A stretch of 32,046 nt of DNA, taken from contig PWJA01000116.1 in assembly GCA_003560975.1 (NCBI GenBank), positions 1 through 32,046 on the forward strand. The letters run 5' to 3'. Both the position numbers and the translations under genes were made by a program. Shown here in pieces: positions 17,392-24,958 of this stretch. Source of the stretch: Gammaproteobacteria bacterium (GTDB lineage Bacteria > Pseudomonadota > Gammaproteobacteria > Xanthomonadales > Wenzhouxiangellaceae). Under the pieces are notes generated by a model that ran no database searches, was not told the DNA's origin, and worked only from the letters and a program-made list of their open reading frames with translations. Within the stretch, counting starts at the first letter, position 1. Every line of letters starts with the position of its first letter.

Positions 17392-17410
17392 ATGCAAATA
17401 GTTCTCATTA
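17392..17410. promoter_or_regulatory. Fur-box-like site in a convergent gap
   Basis: Read on the minus strand, TAATGAGAACTATTTGCAT closely resembles Fur operators. The core AACTATTTGCAT is, from memory, the same as in the E. coli fepA-fes operator, and TGAGAA is a typical Fur half site. It sits between two gene 3' ends (adaptor and the small minus-strand gene), where no coding gene starts. It may control an unannotated small RNA or be a relic of a lost iron-uptake gene. Confidence 0.4.
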
Positions 17411-17638
17411 CTATGCAGACGCCTCCTTGGCACGTTCAAACCATCCGATCAGCGCCTGCAGGTGGTTTTCGCCGTAGCACTCCAGCAGACGCCGGGTATG
17501 GTCGTCGCTGCGATCGTTGAGCGCCTGCAGGCGGCGGGCGATGAACTCGGGCCGCAGTTCAATGCCACACCAGTGCTCGATGCAGTGCCGCCATTCATCG
17601 TAGTTGCGCGGGATCGGATCGCTGGTTTCAGTCGTCAT
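17411..17638 (-). CDS. Small conserved-looking protein translationally coupled to the COG0523 GTPase
   Basis: A 75-residue soluble protein, not recognised. The start is ATG 17638 (MTTETSDPIPRNYDEWRHC), preceded by GGGAG and overlapping the 3' end of the upstream GTPase gene by 11 nt, a layout that implies coupled translation. The longer track ORF would overlap the GTPase far more. The sequence is helical and charged, with HCIEHWCGIEL in the N-terminal third. The His-Cys-x3-His-x-Cys spacing could bind a metal such as zinc, and a third cysteine lies in LLECYGENH. Given its partner, a metal-handling or GTPase-accessory role is a reasonable guess but is only inference. Confidence 0.75.
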   Translation of the reverse strand: MTTETSDPIPRNYDEWRHCIEHWCGIELRPEFIARRLQALNDRSDDHTRRLLECYGENHLQALIGWFERAKEASA

Positions 17639-18839
17639 GCTGCAGCTCCCAGGCAGGGAATGGATCGGGCAGGGCGCGCCAGGCCCCGGGCTCAAAGCGG
17701 GAGGCTGGCATCAGGCAGGCTTGCAATCGGCGGCGCAGCTCGGCCTCGTCGTAGCCGTTGCCGATAAACACCAGTTCCTGCCGGCGGTCGCCGAACTCCG
17801 GATGCCAGCGGCGCCGGATCAGGTCGCGCCAGCCGGGATCGTCCGGCCATTGTTCGCGGGCGATGGCGCACCACCACATGCCCAGCGCCTGGTGACGCAC
17901 CTGGGGTCCAGCCTGGCTTAACTCACCCACCCACTCCGGTCGCGTGGCCAACCAGAAATGGCCCTTGGCGCGCAGAATGCCGGGCCACTCGCTGTTCAAG
18001 AAAGCGTGGAACTTGAAGGGATCGAACGGTCGCGGATCGCGGAAGGTGAAATGGCGGATGCCGTATTCTTCGGTCTCCGGGACGTGATCCTTGAACTGGT
18101 ACAACTCCCGGTACCAAAGGGGGTGGGTGTGGGCCCGCTCGAAGTTGAAGCGCCCGGTGGCCAGGATCTGCTCGGGCGCGACTTCGGCCTGCGTGGTCTC
18201 GATCAGTTCGGCACTGGTGTTGAGGGAGCGTACGACCTGACGCACGATGGCGAGTTGATCGGCATCGACCAGATCGCACTTGTTGACGATCAGCGTATCG
18301 GCAAACTCGATCTGGTCGACCAGCAGATCGACCAGGGTGCGCTCGTCGTCTTCGCCGAGCGATTCGCCCCGGTCTGCGAGCAGGTCCTGCGAGGAGAAGT
18401 CTTCGACCAGGCGGGCGGCGTCGATCACCGTCACCATGTTGTCGAGGCGGGCGACGTCGCTGAGCGAGTGCCCGTCCTCGTCGCGAAATTCGAAGGTTGC
18501 GGCCACCGGCAACGGTTCGGAGATACCCGTCGACTCGATCAGCAGGTAGTCGTACGCGCCGCTCTCGGACAGCTGCCGGACCTCGCTGAGCAGGTCGTCG
18601 CGCAGCGTGCAGCAGATGCAGCCGTTGGTCATTTCGACCAGGCGTGTGTCGGTGCGCAGAAGCTCGGCCTCGCCGGCCCGGACCAGGTCGGCATCGATGT
18701 TGACTTCGGACATGTCGTTGACGATGACCGCCACCTTCAGACCCTGGCGATTGTTCAGGATCCGGTTCAGCAGGGTCGTCTTGCCGGCGCCGAGAAAGCC
18801 CGACAGCACGGTGACGGGAAGCAATGACTGGGAGTCCAT
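17628..18839 (-). CDS. COG0523 family metallochaperone GTPase (CobW/ZigA/YjiA type)
   Basis: A 403-residue G3E GTPase. The N-terminal GTPase domain has Walker A SGFLGAGKTT at 13-22, the diagnostic metal motif GCICCTLR with CICC at 74-77, Walker B-like LLIESTGISEP and the guanine motif VNKCD. The C-terminal CobW_C domain contains HTHPLW and the RRWHPEFGDRRQELVFIGNGY segment typical of the long zinc-type members. These proteins deliver zinc (or related metals) to client enzymes in zinc shortage. Here the gene is preceded, 13-29 nt before the ATG, by a near-consensus Zur operator, which argues for zinc rather than cobalt. A 75-residue gene overlaps its 3' end. The upstream ABC importer lies 74 nt away on the same strand. 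Confidence 0.92.
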   Translation of the reverse strand: MDSQSLLPVTVLSGFLGAGKTTLLNRILNNRQGLKVAVIVNDMSEVNIDADLVRAGEAELLRTDTRLVEMTNGCICCTLRDDLLSEVRQLSESGAYDYLLIESTGISEPLPVAATFEFRDEDGHSLSDVARLDNMVTVIDAARLVEDFSSQDLLADRGESLGEDDERTLVDLLVDQIEFADTLIVNKCDLVDADQLAIVRQVVRSLNTSAELIETTQAEVAPEQILATGRFNFERAHTHPLWYRELYQFKDHVPETEEYGIRHFTFRDPRPFDPFKFHAFLNSEWPGILRAKGHFWLATRPEWVGELSQAGPQVRHQALGMWWCAIAREQWPDDPGWRDLIRRRWHPEFGDRRQELVFIGNGYDEAELRRRLQACLMPASRFEPGAWRALPDPFPAWELQHDD

Positions 18840-18851
18840 GGGAGCCTCAAA

Positions 18852-18868
18852 ACGTTACAAAATAACAT
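18852..18868. promoter_or_regulatory. Zur box upstream of the COG0523 gene
   Basis: ACGTTAC-AAA-ATAACAT fits the 7-3-7 inverted repeat of the gammaproteobacterial Zur operator (ATGTTAT-ANT-ATAACAT). The right half matches 7/7 and the left half 5/7, with exact spacing. It is 13-29 nt upstream of the GTPase start codon, where binding would block the promoter. It predicts repression when zinc is plentiful. Confidence 0.7.
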
Positions 18869-18913
18869 TCTAGCAGTCGACCGGCTCGAATGGAATGAAT
18901 TGGCCGAGCTCGA

Positions 18914-19729
18914 TCAGGCTTTGGGTGTTCCCTTCTCGGCCGCGCCGGCTACGGCAAAGACCTTCTGCTGACCGTCGTCGACCAGGCGCACCCGGCATTG
19001 GTACAGACGGCTCAGGTTGTCCGCGCTGAGCAGGTCGCCGGTTGCCCCGGCGGCCCATTCGCCGTCGCCGTAGAGCATCAGCACGTGGCTGCAGTAGCAG
19101 GTCGCCAGATTGACCTCGTGCAGGGCCATGATCGCGCCCTTGCCGCCGTTCCGCACGCGTCGTGCCAGGACATCGAGAATGGTGACCTGGTTGGCCGGGT
19201 CGAGATGATTGGTGGGTTCGTCGAGGAGCAGGATGCGCGGGTCCTGGACCAGCAAGGTGGCCAGGGCCAGGCGCCGCGACTCGCCGCCCGACAGGTTCAT
19301 GCAGCTGCGCCCGGCCAGTCCGCTCAAGCCCAGTTCCGCCAGGGCCGAGCGCGCCAGCGCGCGGTCGGCGGCGGTTTCGCGGCTCCAGGCATTGAGGTGG
19401 GGGTGGCGGCCGACCAGCGCGGTTTGCTCGCAGCTGGCGTCGAACGCGTAGCCGGTATGCTGGGTCAACATGCCCAGCTCCCGGGCAATGCGGCGGCGGC
19501 TCAGCGTTTCGATGGGGCGGCCGGATAGGCGTACCCGCCCGGCCGTGGACTCGAAGACGCCGGCCAGGGTCTTCAGCAGGGTCGTCTTGCCGACTCCGTT
19601 CGGCCCCAGCAAACCCCAGAATTGTCCGGCCTCGACGCGCAGGTCCAGGCTCCGGACGACTTCGACCGAGCCGATTCGGACCGACAGCCCCTCGCTTTCC
19701 AGCAGTGCGTTTTCGGGGACGCAGGCCAT
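18914..19729 (-). CDS. ABC transporter ATPase, FecE/BtuD/HmuV type
   Basis: A 271-residue cytoplasmic ATPase of the metal-chelate/cobalamin importer class. It shows Walker A GPNGVGKTT at 42-50, Q-loop MLTQHTG, signature LSGGE at 146-150, Walker B ILLLDEPTNHLD at 166-177 and the H-loop ALHEVN. It starts with ATG at 19729, overlapping the permease stop by one base (TGATG), so the pair is translationally coupled. Close relatives energise uptake of cobalamin, heme or ferric siderophores. The sequence does not choose among these, and no binding protein or TonB receptor is adjacent. The track ORF of 583 residues wrongly extends through the permease in another frame. Confidence 0.93.
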   Translation of the reverse strand: MACVPENALLESEGLSVRIGSVEVVRSLDLRVEAGQFWGLLGPNGVGKTTLLKTLAGVFESTAGRVRLSGRPIETLSRRRIARELGMLTQHTGYAFDASCEQTALVGRHPHLNAWSRETAADRALARSALAELGLSGLAGRSCMNLSGGESRRLALATLLVQDPRILLLDEPTNHLDPANQVTILDVLARRVRNGGKGAIMALHEVNLATCYCSHVLMLYGDGEWAAGATGDLLSADNLSRLYQCRVRLVDDGQQKVFAVAGAAEKGTPKA

Positions 19730-20691
19730 CAGCGAATCCGTACCGCGCGATTGAGCAGCAGCAGGAACAGCGGTACGCCGATCAGTGCGGTCAGGACCCC
19801 GACCGGCAGCTGGCGCGGACCGAGGGCGCTGCGGGCCACGGTGTCGGCCACGACCAGAAAGGCGCCGCCGAACAGCGCGGCGGCCGGCAGCAGGCGGCGG
19901 TGATCGGCGCCGACGATCAGGCGCATCAGGTGTGGCACGATCAGCCCGACGAAACCGATGGCTCCGGCGATGGAGACCGCGAGCGCGGTCAGCAGCGAGG
20001 CGATCACGTAGATTTCCCAGAACCGCTGGCGACTGGATTCCCCCAGCAACGCGGCCTGGAGCTGCCCCCCGGCCATGACGTTGAGGCTGCGCGCGCGCAG
20101 CCAGAGCAGCCCGAGTCCCGCAGCCAGCGGCAGCAGCCACCAGGCCGACAGGCTGGCATAGCTCAGATCGCCCATCAGCCAGAACAGCATGCTGCGCAAG
20201 GTGGCGTCGGGTCCGAGGGCGAGAATCAGCGAGATCAGGGCCCCCCATCCGGCGGCCAGGACCACGCCGGTCAGCAGCACCCGGGTTGTGCTCCAGGGCC
20301 CGCTGCCGCGGGCCAGCACGAAGACCACGACCATGGTCAGCAAGGCGCCGGCGAAGGCCATCAGCGGCACCGGCAGAAAGGCCAGCCCCAGGGTCATGCC
20401 GATCAGGGCGAACACCGCCGCCCCGCCGGAAATGCCCAGCACGTAGGGATCGGCCAGCGGATTGCGCAGCAGCACCTGCATCAGACAGCCGGCCACGGCC
20501 AGCAGCGAGCCGGTGACCAGTGCAGCCAGGGCGCGCGGCAGGCGCAGCTCGAACACGACCCGCTGCATGATGCCGTCGCCGCCCCAGGGCCATACCCAGC
20601 CGGCACTGCCCCAGGCGGCAGCCAGCAGCAGGCTGGCCGGCACCAGTCCGACCAGGCCAACCCATATCAGCGCGCGCGACACGGCTGGCAA
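19729..20691 (-). CDS. FecCD/BtuC family ABC importer permease
   Basis: A 320-residue inner-membrane protein with about ten hydrophobic segments. The family signature is clear: ELRLPRALAALVTGSLLAVAG, LLRNPLADPYVLGISGGA, FWLMGDLSYAS, the coupling-helix region GFVGLIVPHLMRLIVGADHR and PVGVLTALIGVPLF at the end. It imports an iron chelate, heme or cobalamin with the ATPase it overlaps. The start is TTG 20691; a GTG 9 nt downstream is an alternative. The 82-bp gap to divergent rppH is too short to hold a cobalamin riboswitch. A substrate-binding protein is expected elsewhere in the genome. Confidence 0.92.
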   Translation of the reverse strand: MPAVSRALIWVGLVGLVPASLLLAAAWGSAGWVWPWGGDGIMQRVVFELRLPRALAALVTGSLLAVAGCLMQVLLRNPLADPYVLGISGGAAVFALIGMTLGLAFLPVPLMAFAGALLTMVVVFVLARGSGPWSTTRVLLTGVVLAAGWGALISLILALGPDATLRSMLFWLMGDLSYASLSAWWLLPLAAGLGLLWLRARSLNVMAGGQLQAALLGESSRQRFWEIYVIASLLTALAVSIAGAIGFVGLIVPHLMRLIVGADHRRLLPAAALFGGAFLVVADTVARSALGPRQLPVGVLTALIGVPLFLLLLNRAVRIR

Positions 20692-20773
20692 GAACTCGGC
20701 GAATTGATTAACATGCTAGGCAGTTGATATTTCGCGGAACGGTATCACAACCGGGCCGCCACAAGCGATAGGC

Positions 20774-21277
20774 ATGATCGACCCGGACGGTTTTCGCCCC
20801 AACGTGGGCATCGTGCTGGCCAGGGATGACGGTCGAGTGTTCTGGGCGCGTCGCGCCGGACAGGACGGCTGGCAGTTTCCCCAGGGCGGCATGAACACAG
20901 ACGAAACGCCCATCGAGGCGATGTACCGGGAACTCACCGAGGAGACCGGGCTCGAGCCCAGCCATGTCCGCGTGCTCGGGGCTACCCCCGGCTGGCTGCG
21001 CTACCGGCTGCCGCGTCGGTACCGGCGCCGGCATCAAAAGCCGGTGTGCGTGGGCCAGAAGCAGGTCTGGTTCCTGCTCCACTTTCTGGGCGACGATGCT
21101 TATTTCCGGCTGGATGCCGTGGATCATCCGGAGTTCGATCGCTATCGCTGGGTCGACTTCTGGTACCCGATCGAGCATGTCATCCCGTTCAAGCGCCGGG
21201 TCTACGCGCGCGCGCTGAAGCATCTCGAGCCGCTGCTGCCCAGGCTCGGCCAGCCCTCCGGGCAGGATCCGTCCTGA
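20774..21277 (+). CDS. rppH: RNA pyrophosphohydrolase
   Basis: A 167-residue Nudix hydrolase matching RppH, which removes pyrophosphate from the 5' end of transcripts and so starts RNase E-dependent decay. The N-terminus [20 protein letters not shown] and the [13 protein letters not shown] opening are RppH hallmarks. The Nudix box runs from GGMNTDETP through REL TEETGL (G-x5-E-x7-REUxEExGU) at about residues 38-60. Further RppH-type elements are [34 protein letters not shown] and VIPFKRRVY. Length is typical. It is divergent from the importer operon and 43 nt ahead of yhgN. A small CAGGA-TCCG-TCCTG inverted repeat overlaps the stop region. Confidence 0.96.
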   Translation: MIDPDGFRPNVGIVLARDDGRVFWARRAGQDGWQFPQGGMNTDETPIEAMYRELTEETGLEPSHVRVLGATPGWLRYRLPRRYRRRHQKPVCVGQKQVWFLLHFLGDDAYFRLDAVDHPEFDRYRWVDFWYPIEHVIPFKRRVYARALKHLEPLLPRLGQPSGQDPS

Positions 21278-21320
21278 TTATCGATCTGCCCCGCCTTTTT
21301 CGCAGGAGTTTGAGTTTCCG

Positions 21321-21926
21321 ATGGATTTGATCGGCGCCACCGTGTTGCTGTTCGTGGTCATGGATCCGCTCGGCAACATCCCCATTTTTCTGGCCGTGCT
21401 GGACAAGGTCGCGCCGGAGCGGCGTTACCGGGTGCTGATCCGTGAGCTGGTCCTGGCGCTGGTGCTGCTGCTGGCCTTTCTGTTTTCCGGAAAGTACGTG
21501 CTCGCCTTTCTCGGCCTGAGTCAGGCTTCGATCAGCGTGGCCGGCGGCATCATCCTGTTTCTGATCGCCCTGAAAATGATCTTCCCCGTCCCGCGCTCGA
21601 TGCGCGACGACTACGACGACGACCACGACGAACCCTTTCTGGTGCCGCTGGCCGTGCCGATGGTCGCCGGGCCCAGCGCCATGGCCATCCTGCTGCTGCT
21701 GGCCACGGCCGAGCCGGGCCGGCTCGGCATCTGGACCCTGGCGGTGCTCGCCGCCTGGGGAGCGACGGCCTTGATCCTGCTGGCCGCCCCGCAGCTCAAG
21801 CGCCTGCTGGGCCAACGCGGGCTCATTGCCACCGAGCGCCTGATGGGGATGCTGCTGGTCGCCATCGCCGTCCAGATGTTCCTGGAAGGCGTTACCCAAT
21901 TTCTTGGAGGAAACGGAACATTATGA
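21321..21926 (+). CDS. MarC/YhgN family inner-membrane protein
   Basis: A 201-residue protein with six hydrophobic segments, close in layout to E. coli YhgN: MDPLGNIPIFLAVLDK, ISVAGGIILFLIALKMIFP, EPFLVPLAVPMVAGPSA and ERLMGMLLVAIAVQMFLEG. The family function is not firmly known despite the historical MarC name. A short acidic loop, DDYDDDHDE, lies between TM3 and TM4. An AGGAG site is upstream. The stop overlaps the M28 peptidase start by 4 nt (ATGA), so the two are co-transcribed. Confidence 0.93.
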   Translation: MDLIGATVLLFVVMDPLGNIPIFLAVLDKVAPERRYRVLIRELVLALVLLLAFLFSGKYVLAFLGLSQASISVAGGIILFLIALKMIFPVPRSMRDDYDDDHDEPFLVPLAVPMVAGPSAMAILLLLATAEPGRLGIWTLAVLAAWGATALILLAAPQLKRLLGQRGLIATERLMGMLLVAIAVQMFLEGVTQFLGGNGTL

Positions 21927-23344
21927 AAACCCTTGTGTTGCTTGCCCTGGCCGTTCTGCTGATCCAGCCTGCTGCCGCCGACCTGTTCAGCCAGAACGAT
22001 CTGGACACTGCCCGCGAACTGCGCGAGCGGGCTCTGACCCGCGACGGCGGTTTCGACGTGGTCGCTGAACTGACCACCCGCATCGGGCCGCGCATGGCCG
22101 GCACCGAGGCCGACGCCCGCGCCGTGGCCTGGGCCGAAGAACTCCTCAACGAAACAGGCTTTGACCGCGTCTGGCTGCAGCCGGTCACCTTTCCGACCTG
22201 GCACCGCAAGCTCGAGCGCGCGGTCATCACCTCGCCGGCAGAATTCGACATGGTCACCCTGGCGCTGGGCTTTTCGCCGGCCACGCCGGAAGGCGGCGTA
22301 GCCGGCGAGGTGGCGATGTTCGACGACCTGGCCGCACTGGAAGCGGCGGATCCCGCCGAGGTCGAAGGGCGCATCGTGTTCATCCGCAACCGCATGGAAG
22401 CCGCGCGCGACGGGTCCGGGTACGGCCCGGCGGTCCAGGCCCGCTCGATCGGCGCGCGGGTGGCGGCCGAGAAAGGCGGACTGGCACTGATGATCCGCTC
22501 CATCGGCACGTCGTCGAACCGTTTTGCCCACACCGGTACCCAGCGCTTCGACGCCGACACCCGCGCCCTGTCGGCGGTGGCCATCTCCAACCCCGATGCC
22601 GATCGGCTGGAGCGGCTGATCGACCTCGGTGAGCCGGTCCAGGCGCGGATCGAGGTCGACGCCGAGTTCATCGAGGCCTACACCTCGCACAACGTCATCG
22701 CCGAGATCACCGGGGCGAAATACCCCGAGCAGATCGTGGCCCTGGGCGCGCACCTGGATTCCTGGGATGTGGGCACCGGTGCGCTGGACGACGGTGCCGG
22801 GATTGCCATCATCACCGAGGCCGGTCGCCTGATCCTCGATCTGGATCGCCGTCCGGACCGCTCCATCCACATCATCTACTTCGCCGCCGAGGAAATCGGC
22901 CTGTGGGGCGGACGCGCGTGGGCCGAGGACAATGCCGACAATTTCCACAACATCCAGGTGGGTGCCGAGTCGGATTTCGGCGCCGGTCCCATCTACGAGA
23001 TCGCCGCCCGCGTGAGCGACGAGGCCTGGCCGGTGATCGAGGCCATCCAGGCCGAGCTGGCTCCCCTGGGCATCGAGCTGGGCGGTCGTCGTGCCATGGG
23101 CGGTCCGGATTTCATTCCGTCGGCGCCGTTCGGCATGGCTGCCGTTGACTTGCGCCAGGACGGCACGACCTACTTCGACTACCACCACACCGAAAACGAC
23201 ACCCTCGACAAGATCGATCCCGAAGAACTCGCGCAGAGTTCGGCAGCCTACGCGGTGCTGGCCTGGCTGGCGGCCCAGTCCCCGGTTCGTTTCGGTTCGG
23301 GCGAGACCATCCTCGATGAAGAAGCCGCGCGCAACGCCGACTGA
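21923..23344 (+). CDS. Secreted M28 family metallopeptidase with PA-like insert
   Basis: A 473-residue zinc aminopeptidase/carboxypeptidase Q-like enzyme. It has a signal peptide (cleavage PAAA-D), then an N-terminal segment that starts the peptidase fold, a protease-associated-type insert (about residues 125-245), and the catalytic M28 core. Zinc ligands and catalytic residues are complete: His277 in GAHLDSWD, Asp in ALDDGAG near 289, the Glu-Glu pair in AAEEIGLWG at 323-324, Asp351 in GAESDFG and the last His in YFDYHHTEND. It probably acts in the periplasm on peptides. It overlaps the genes on both sides (4 nt and 1 nt). GGAGG lies 12 nt upstream of the ATG. Confidence 0.94.
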   Translation: MKTLVLLALAVLLIQPAAADLFSQNDLDTARELRERALTRDGGFDVVAELTTRIGPRMAGTEADARAVAWAEELLNETGFDRVWLQPVTFPTWHRKLERAVITSPAEFDMVTLALGFSPATPEGGVAGEVAMFDDLAALEAADPAEVEGRIVFIRNRMEAARDGSGYGPAVQARSIGARVAAEKGGLALMIRSIGTSSNRFAHTGTQRFDADTRALSAVAISNPDADRLERLIDLGEPVQARIEVDAEFIEAYTSHNVIAEITGAKYPEQIVALGAHLDSWDVGTGALDDGAGIAIITEAGRLILDLDRRPDRSIHIIYFAAEEIGLWGGRAWAEDNADNFHNIQVGAESDFGAGPIYEIAARVSDEAWPVIEAIQAELAPLGIELGGRRAMGGPDFIPSAPFGMAAVDLRQDGTTYFDYHHTENDTLDKIDPEELAQSSAAYAVLAWLAAQSPVRFGSGETILDEEAARNAD

Positions 23345-23712
23345 TGCCGAAACTGCTGCTCAACCTGCGCAACGTAACCGAGGACGAGGCGCACGAGGTC
23401 GCCGAGCTGATGAGCGAACACGGGATCGAGCACTACGCGACCCCGCCCGGCCCGTTCGGCATCACCGCCGGCGGCATCTGGCTGAAGGACGCCGACGATT
23501 TCCCGCGCGCCCGGGCCCTGATGGACGACTACCAGGCCGAGCGCAGCCGGCGCGTGCGCGCCGAGCTCGAGCAGGCCAGAAAGGAAGGCCGGGCCGAGAC
23601 GTTCTGGACCACCCTGCGCCGCCACCCCGTCCGAACCGCGATCTACCTCGCCGTGGCCGTGTTCATCCTGATGATCTTTTTCGCCCCGGTGATACAGCTT
23701 GGGGATTGGTGA
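23344..23712 (+). CDS. Small membrane-anchored protein, DUF6164-like
   Basis: A 122-residue protein. The first 70 residues form a soluble ferredoxin-like alpha/beta domain of the kind seen in DUF2007-type putative signal transducers (PKLLLNLRNVTEDEAHEV, then YATPPGPFGITAGGIWLKD, then ARALMDDYQAER). A basic helix and one C-terminal membrane segment (TAIYLAVAVFILMIFFAPVI) follow. I believe this is the family named DUF6164, found in gammaproteobacteria, but that is from memory. Its start codon shares one base with the M28 stop (TGATG), so translation is coupled. Function is unknown; tight linkage suggests it serves the YhgN or peptidase gene. Confidence 0.85.
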   Translation: MPKLLLNLRNVTEDEAHEVAELMSEHGIEHYATPPGPFGITAGGIWLKDADDFPRARALMDDYQAERSRRVRAELEQARKEGRAETFWTTLRRHPVRTAIYLAVAVFILMIFFAPVIQLGDW

Positions 23713-23718
23713 AACGGC

Positions 23719-24693
23719 TCAGGGTTGAATCACCAGGCTGCCGCTGGACTGTCGCCCAAACAAGGCAGCGAAAGCTGCGCCGGCCTGCTCGAGCTCGAAA
23801 ACCCGGGTGGGGGTCGGATTGATCTTGCCGGATAACGTCCATTCGGCCAGGGTGCCGATGACCGGGGCGACCACGCTCGGGTCGGCCATCACCGTGCCGC
23901 CCCAGTTCACGCCGTGGATCGAGCAGCGTTTGAGCAGCGGCAGGTTCAGCGGAATCGTGCCGATGCCGGCGACGAAGCCGACCACCAGGAAGCGCCCCCC
24001 GGGCGCCATCAGGCGCAGCGCAGCCTCGGACAAGTTGCCGCCAACCGGGTCGTAGACCACGTCAACTCCCTTTCTGGCCGTGGCCTGCTTGATCTCGTCG
24101 CGCCAGGTCTCGGCGGTGTAGTCCACGACCAGATCGGCGCCGTGGTCCAGGCAGTGCCGGCGCTTGGCTTCGGTCGACGCACAGGCGATCACGCGCGCGC
24201 CCAGCGCCCTGGCGCATTCGATGGCGGTGGTGCCGGTGCTGCCGGCAGCGCCCAGCACCAGAACGGTCTCGCCTTCGGCCAGCCGGCCGATTTCGCGCAG
24301 CCCGAACAGGCTGGTGGCCCAGGAAATGAAGAAGTTGGCCGCATCGATGGGCTTGATGCCCGGCGGCAGCGGCGCGCACGAAGTCGCCGGCAGGACGATT
24401 TGCTCGGCCATGCCGCCGTGCAGGGCGAACGCCGCGACCGGATCGCCCGGCTTGAAGTGCGTCACGCCCGTGCCGACCGATTCGACCACGCCGGCCAGGG
24501 AACTGCCTGGAACGAACGGCAGTTCGGGCCGGATCTGGTAATCACCGCGGATCAGGAGTCCATCGAAGTAGCCGACCCCAACGCCGTGCACGTTCAGGCG
24601 CACCTGGCCGGGGCCCGGCGCCGCCGGGGGGTCGATGTGGCCGGCACGGATGTCGGCGGGATTTCCGAATTCGCTGATCTGAATGGCGCGCAT
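23719..24693 (-). CDS. Zinc-independent NADPH:quinone oxidoreductase family (MDR) protein
   Basis: A 324-residue medium-chain dehydrogenase/reductase with the GroES-like N-terminal domain (PAAPGPGQVRLNVHGVGVGYFD, PFVPGSSLAGVVESVGTGV) and a Rossmann domain whose nucleotide loop is VLVLGAAGSTGTTAIE. The cysteine/histidine zinc ligands of alcohol dehydrogenases are absent. The closest match is the quinone oxidoreductase group (QorA-like), also seen in enoyl reductase relatives. The start at ATG 24693 (MRAIQISEFG) is chosen because the first beta strand begins there; the track's extra 39 residues look non-coding. Upstream is a 265-nt gap containing a 24-bp near-palindrome. Confidence 0.92.
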   Translation of the reverse strand: MRAIQISEFGNPADIRAGHIDPPAAPGPGQVRLNVHGVGVGYFDGLLIRGDYQIRPELPFVPGSSLAGVVESVGTGVTHFKPGDPVAAFALHGGMAEQIVLPATSCAPLPPGIKPIDAANFFISWATSLFGLREIGRLAEGETVLVLGAAGSTGTTAIECARALGARVIACASTEAKRRHCLDHGADLVVDYTAETWRDEIKQATARKGVDVVYDPVGGNLSEAALRLMAPGGRFLVVGFVAGIGTIPLNLPLLKRCSIHGVNWGGTVMADPSVVAPVIGTLAEWTLSGKINPTPTRVFELEQAGAAFAALFGRQSSGSLVIQP

Positions 24694-24814
24694 GAGGGAG
24701 TAGTGAAATAGGTGGCAGTCTGAAAGCATTATCCATGAATGGGCGCGCGTGCAGCGAGCCGGGTTTTCGCCAACATGAGCGCGTACCTCAGCGTCTGCCC
24801 AGGACAACATGAGT

Positions 24815-24838
24815 ACGTCAATTCATATGGAATGACGT
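24815..24838. promoter_or_regulatory. 24-bp near-palindrome, possible operator
   Basis: ACGTCAATTCATATGGAATGACGT matches its own reverse complement at 20 of 24 positions, centred on CATATG. It lies 122 nt before the quinone oxidoreductase start and 121 nt past the BCCT stop, inside the otherwise featureless 24694-24958 gap. Size and symmetry fit a dimeric repressor site (TetR or MarR type), but I cannot name the protein. Confidence 0.4.
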
Positions 24839-24958
24839 CATGGTCTCCCGCGATTGGCTGGTTTTTTCTTAACGTGAGTGAAGGTAATGGCTCGACTTGC
24901 CTGATACGTTGATATCGAAGACGAACTGGAAGATCGGCGCGACAACGGCTGAGGTTCT

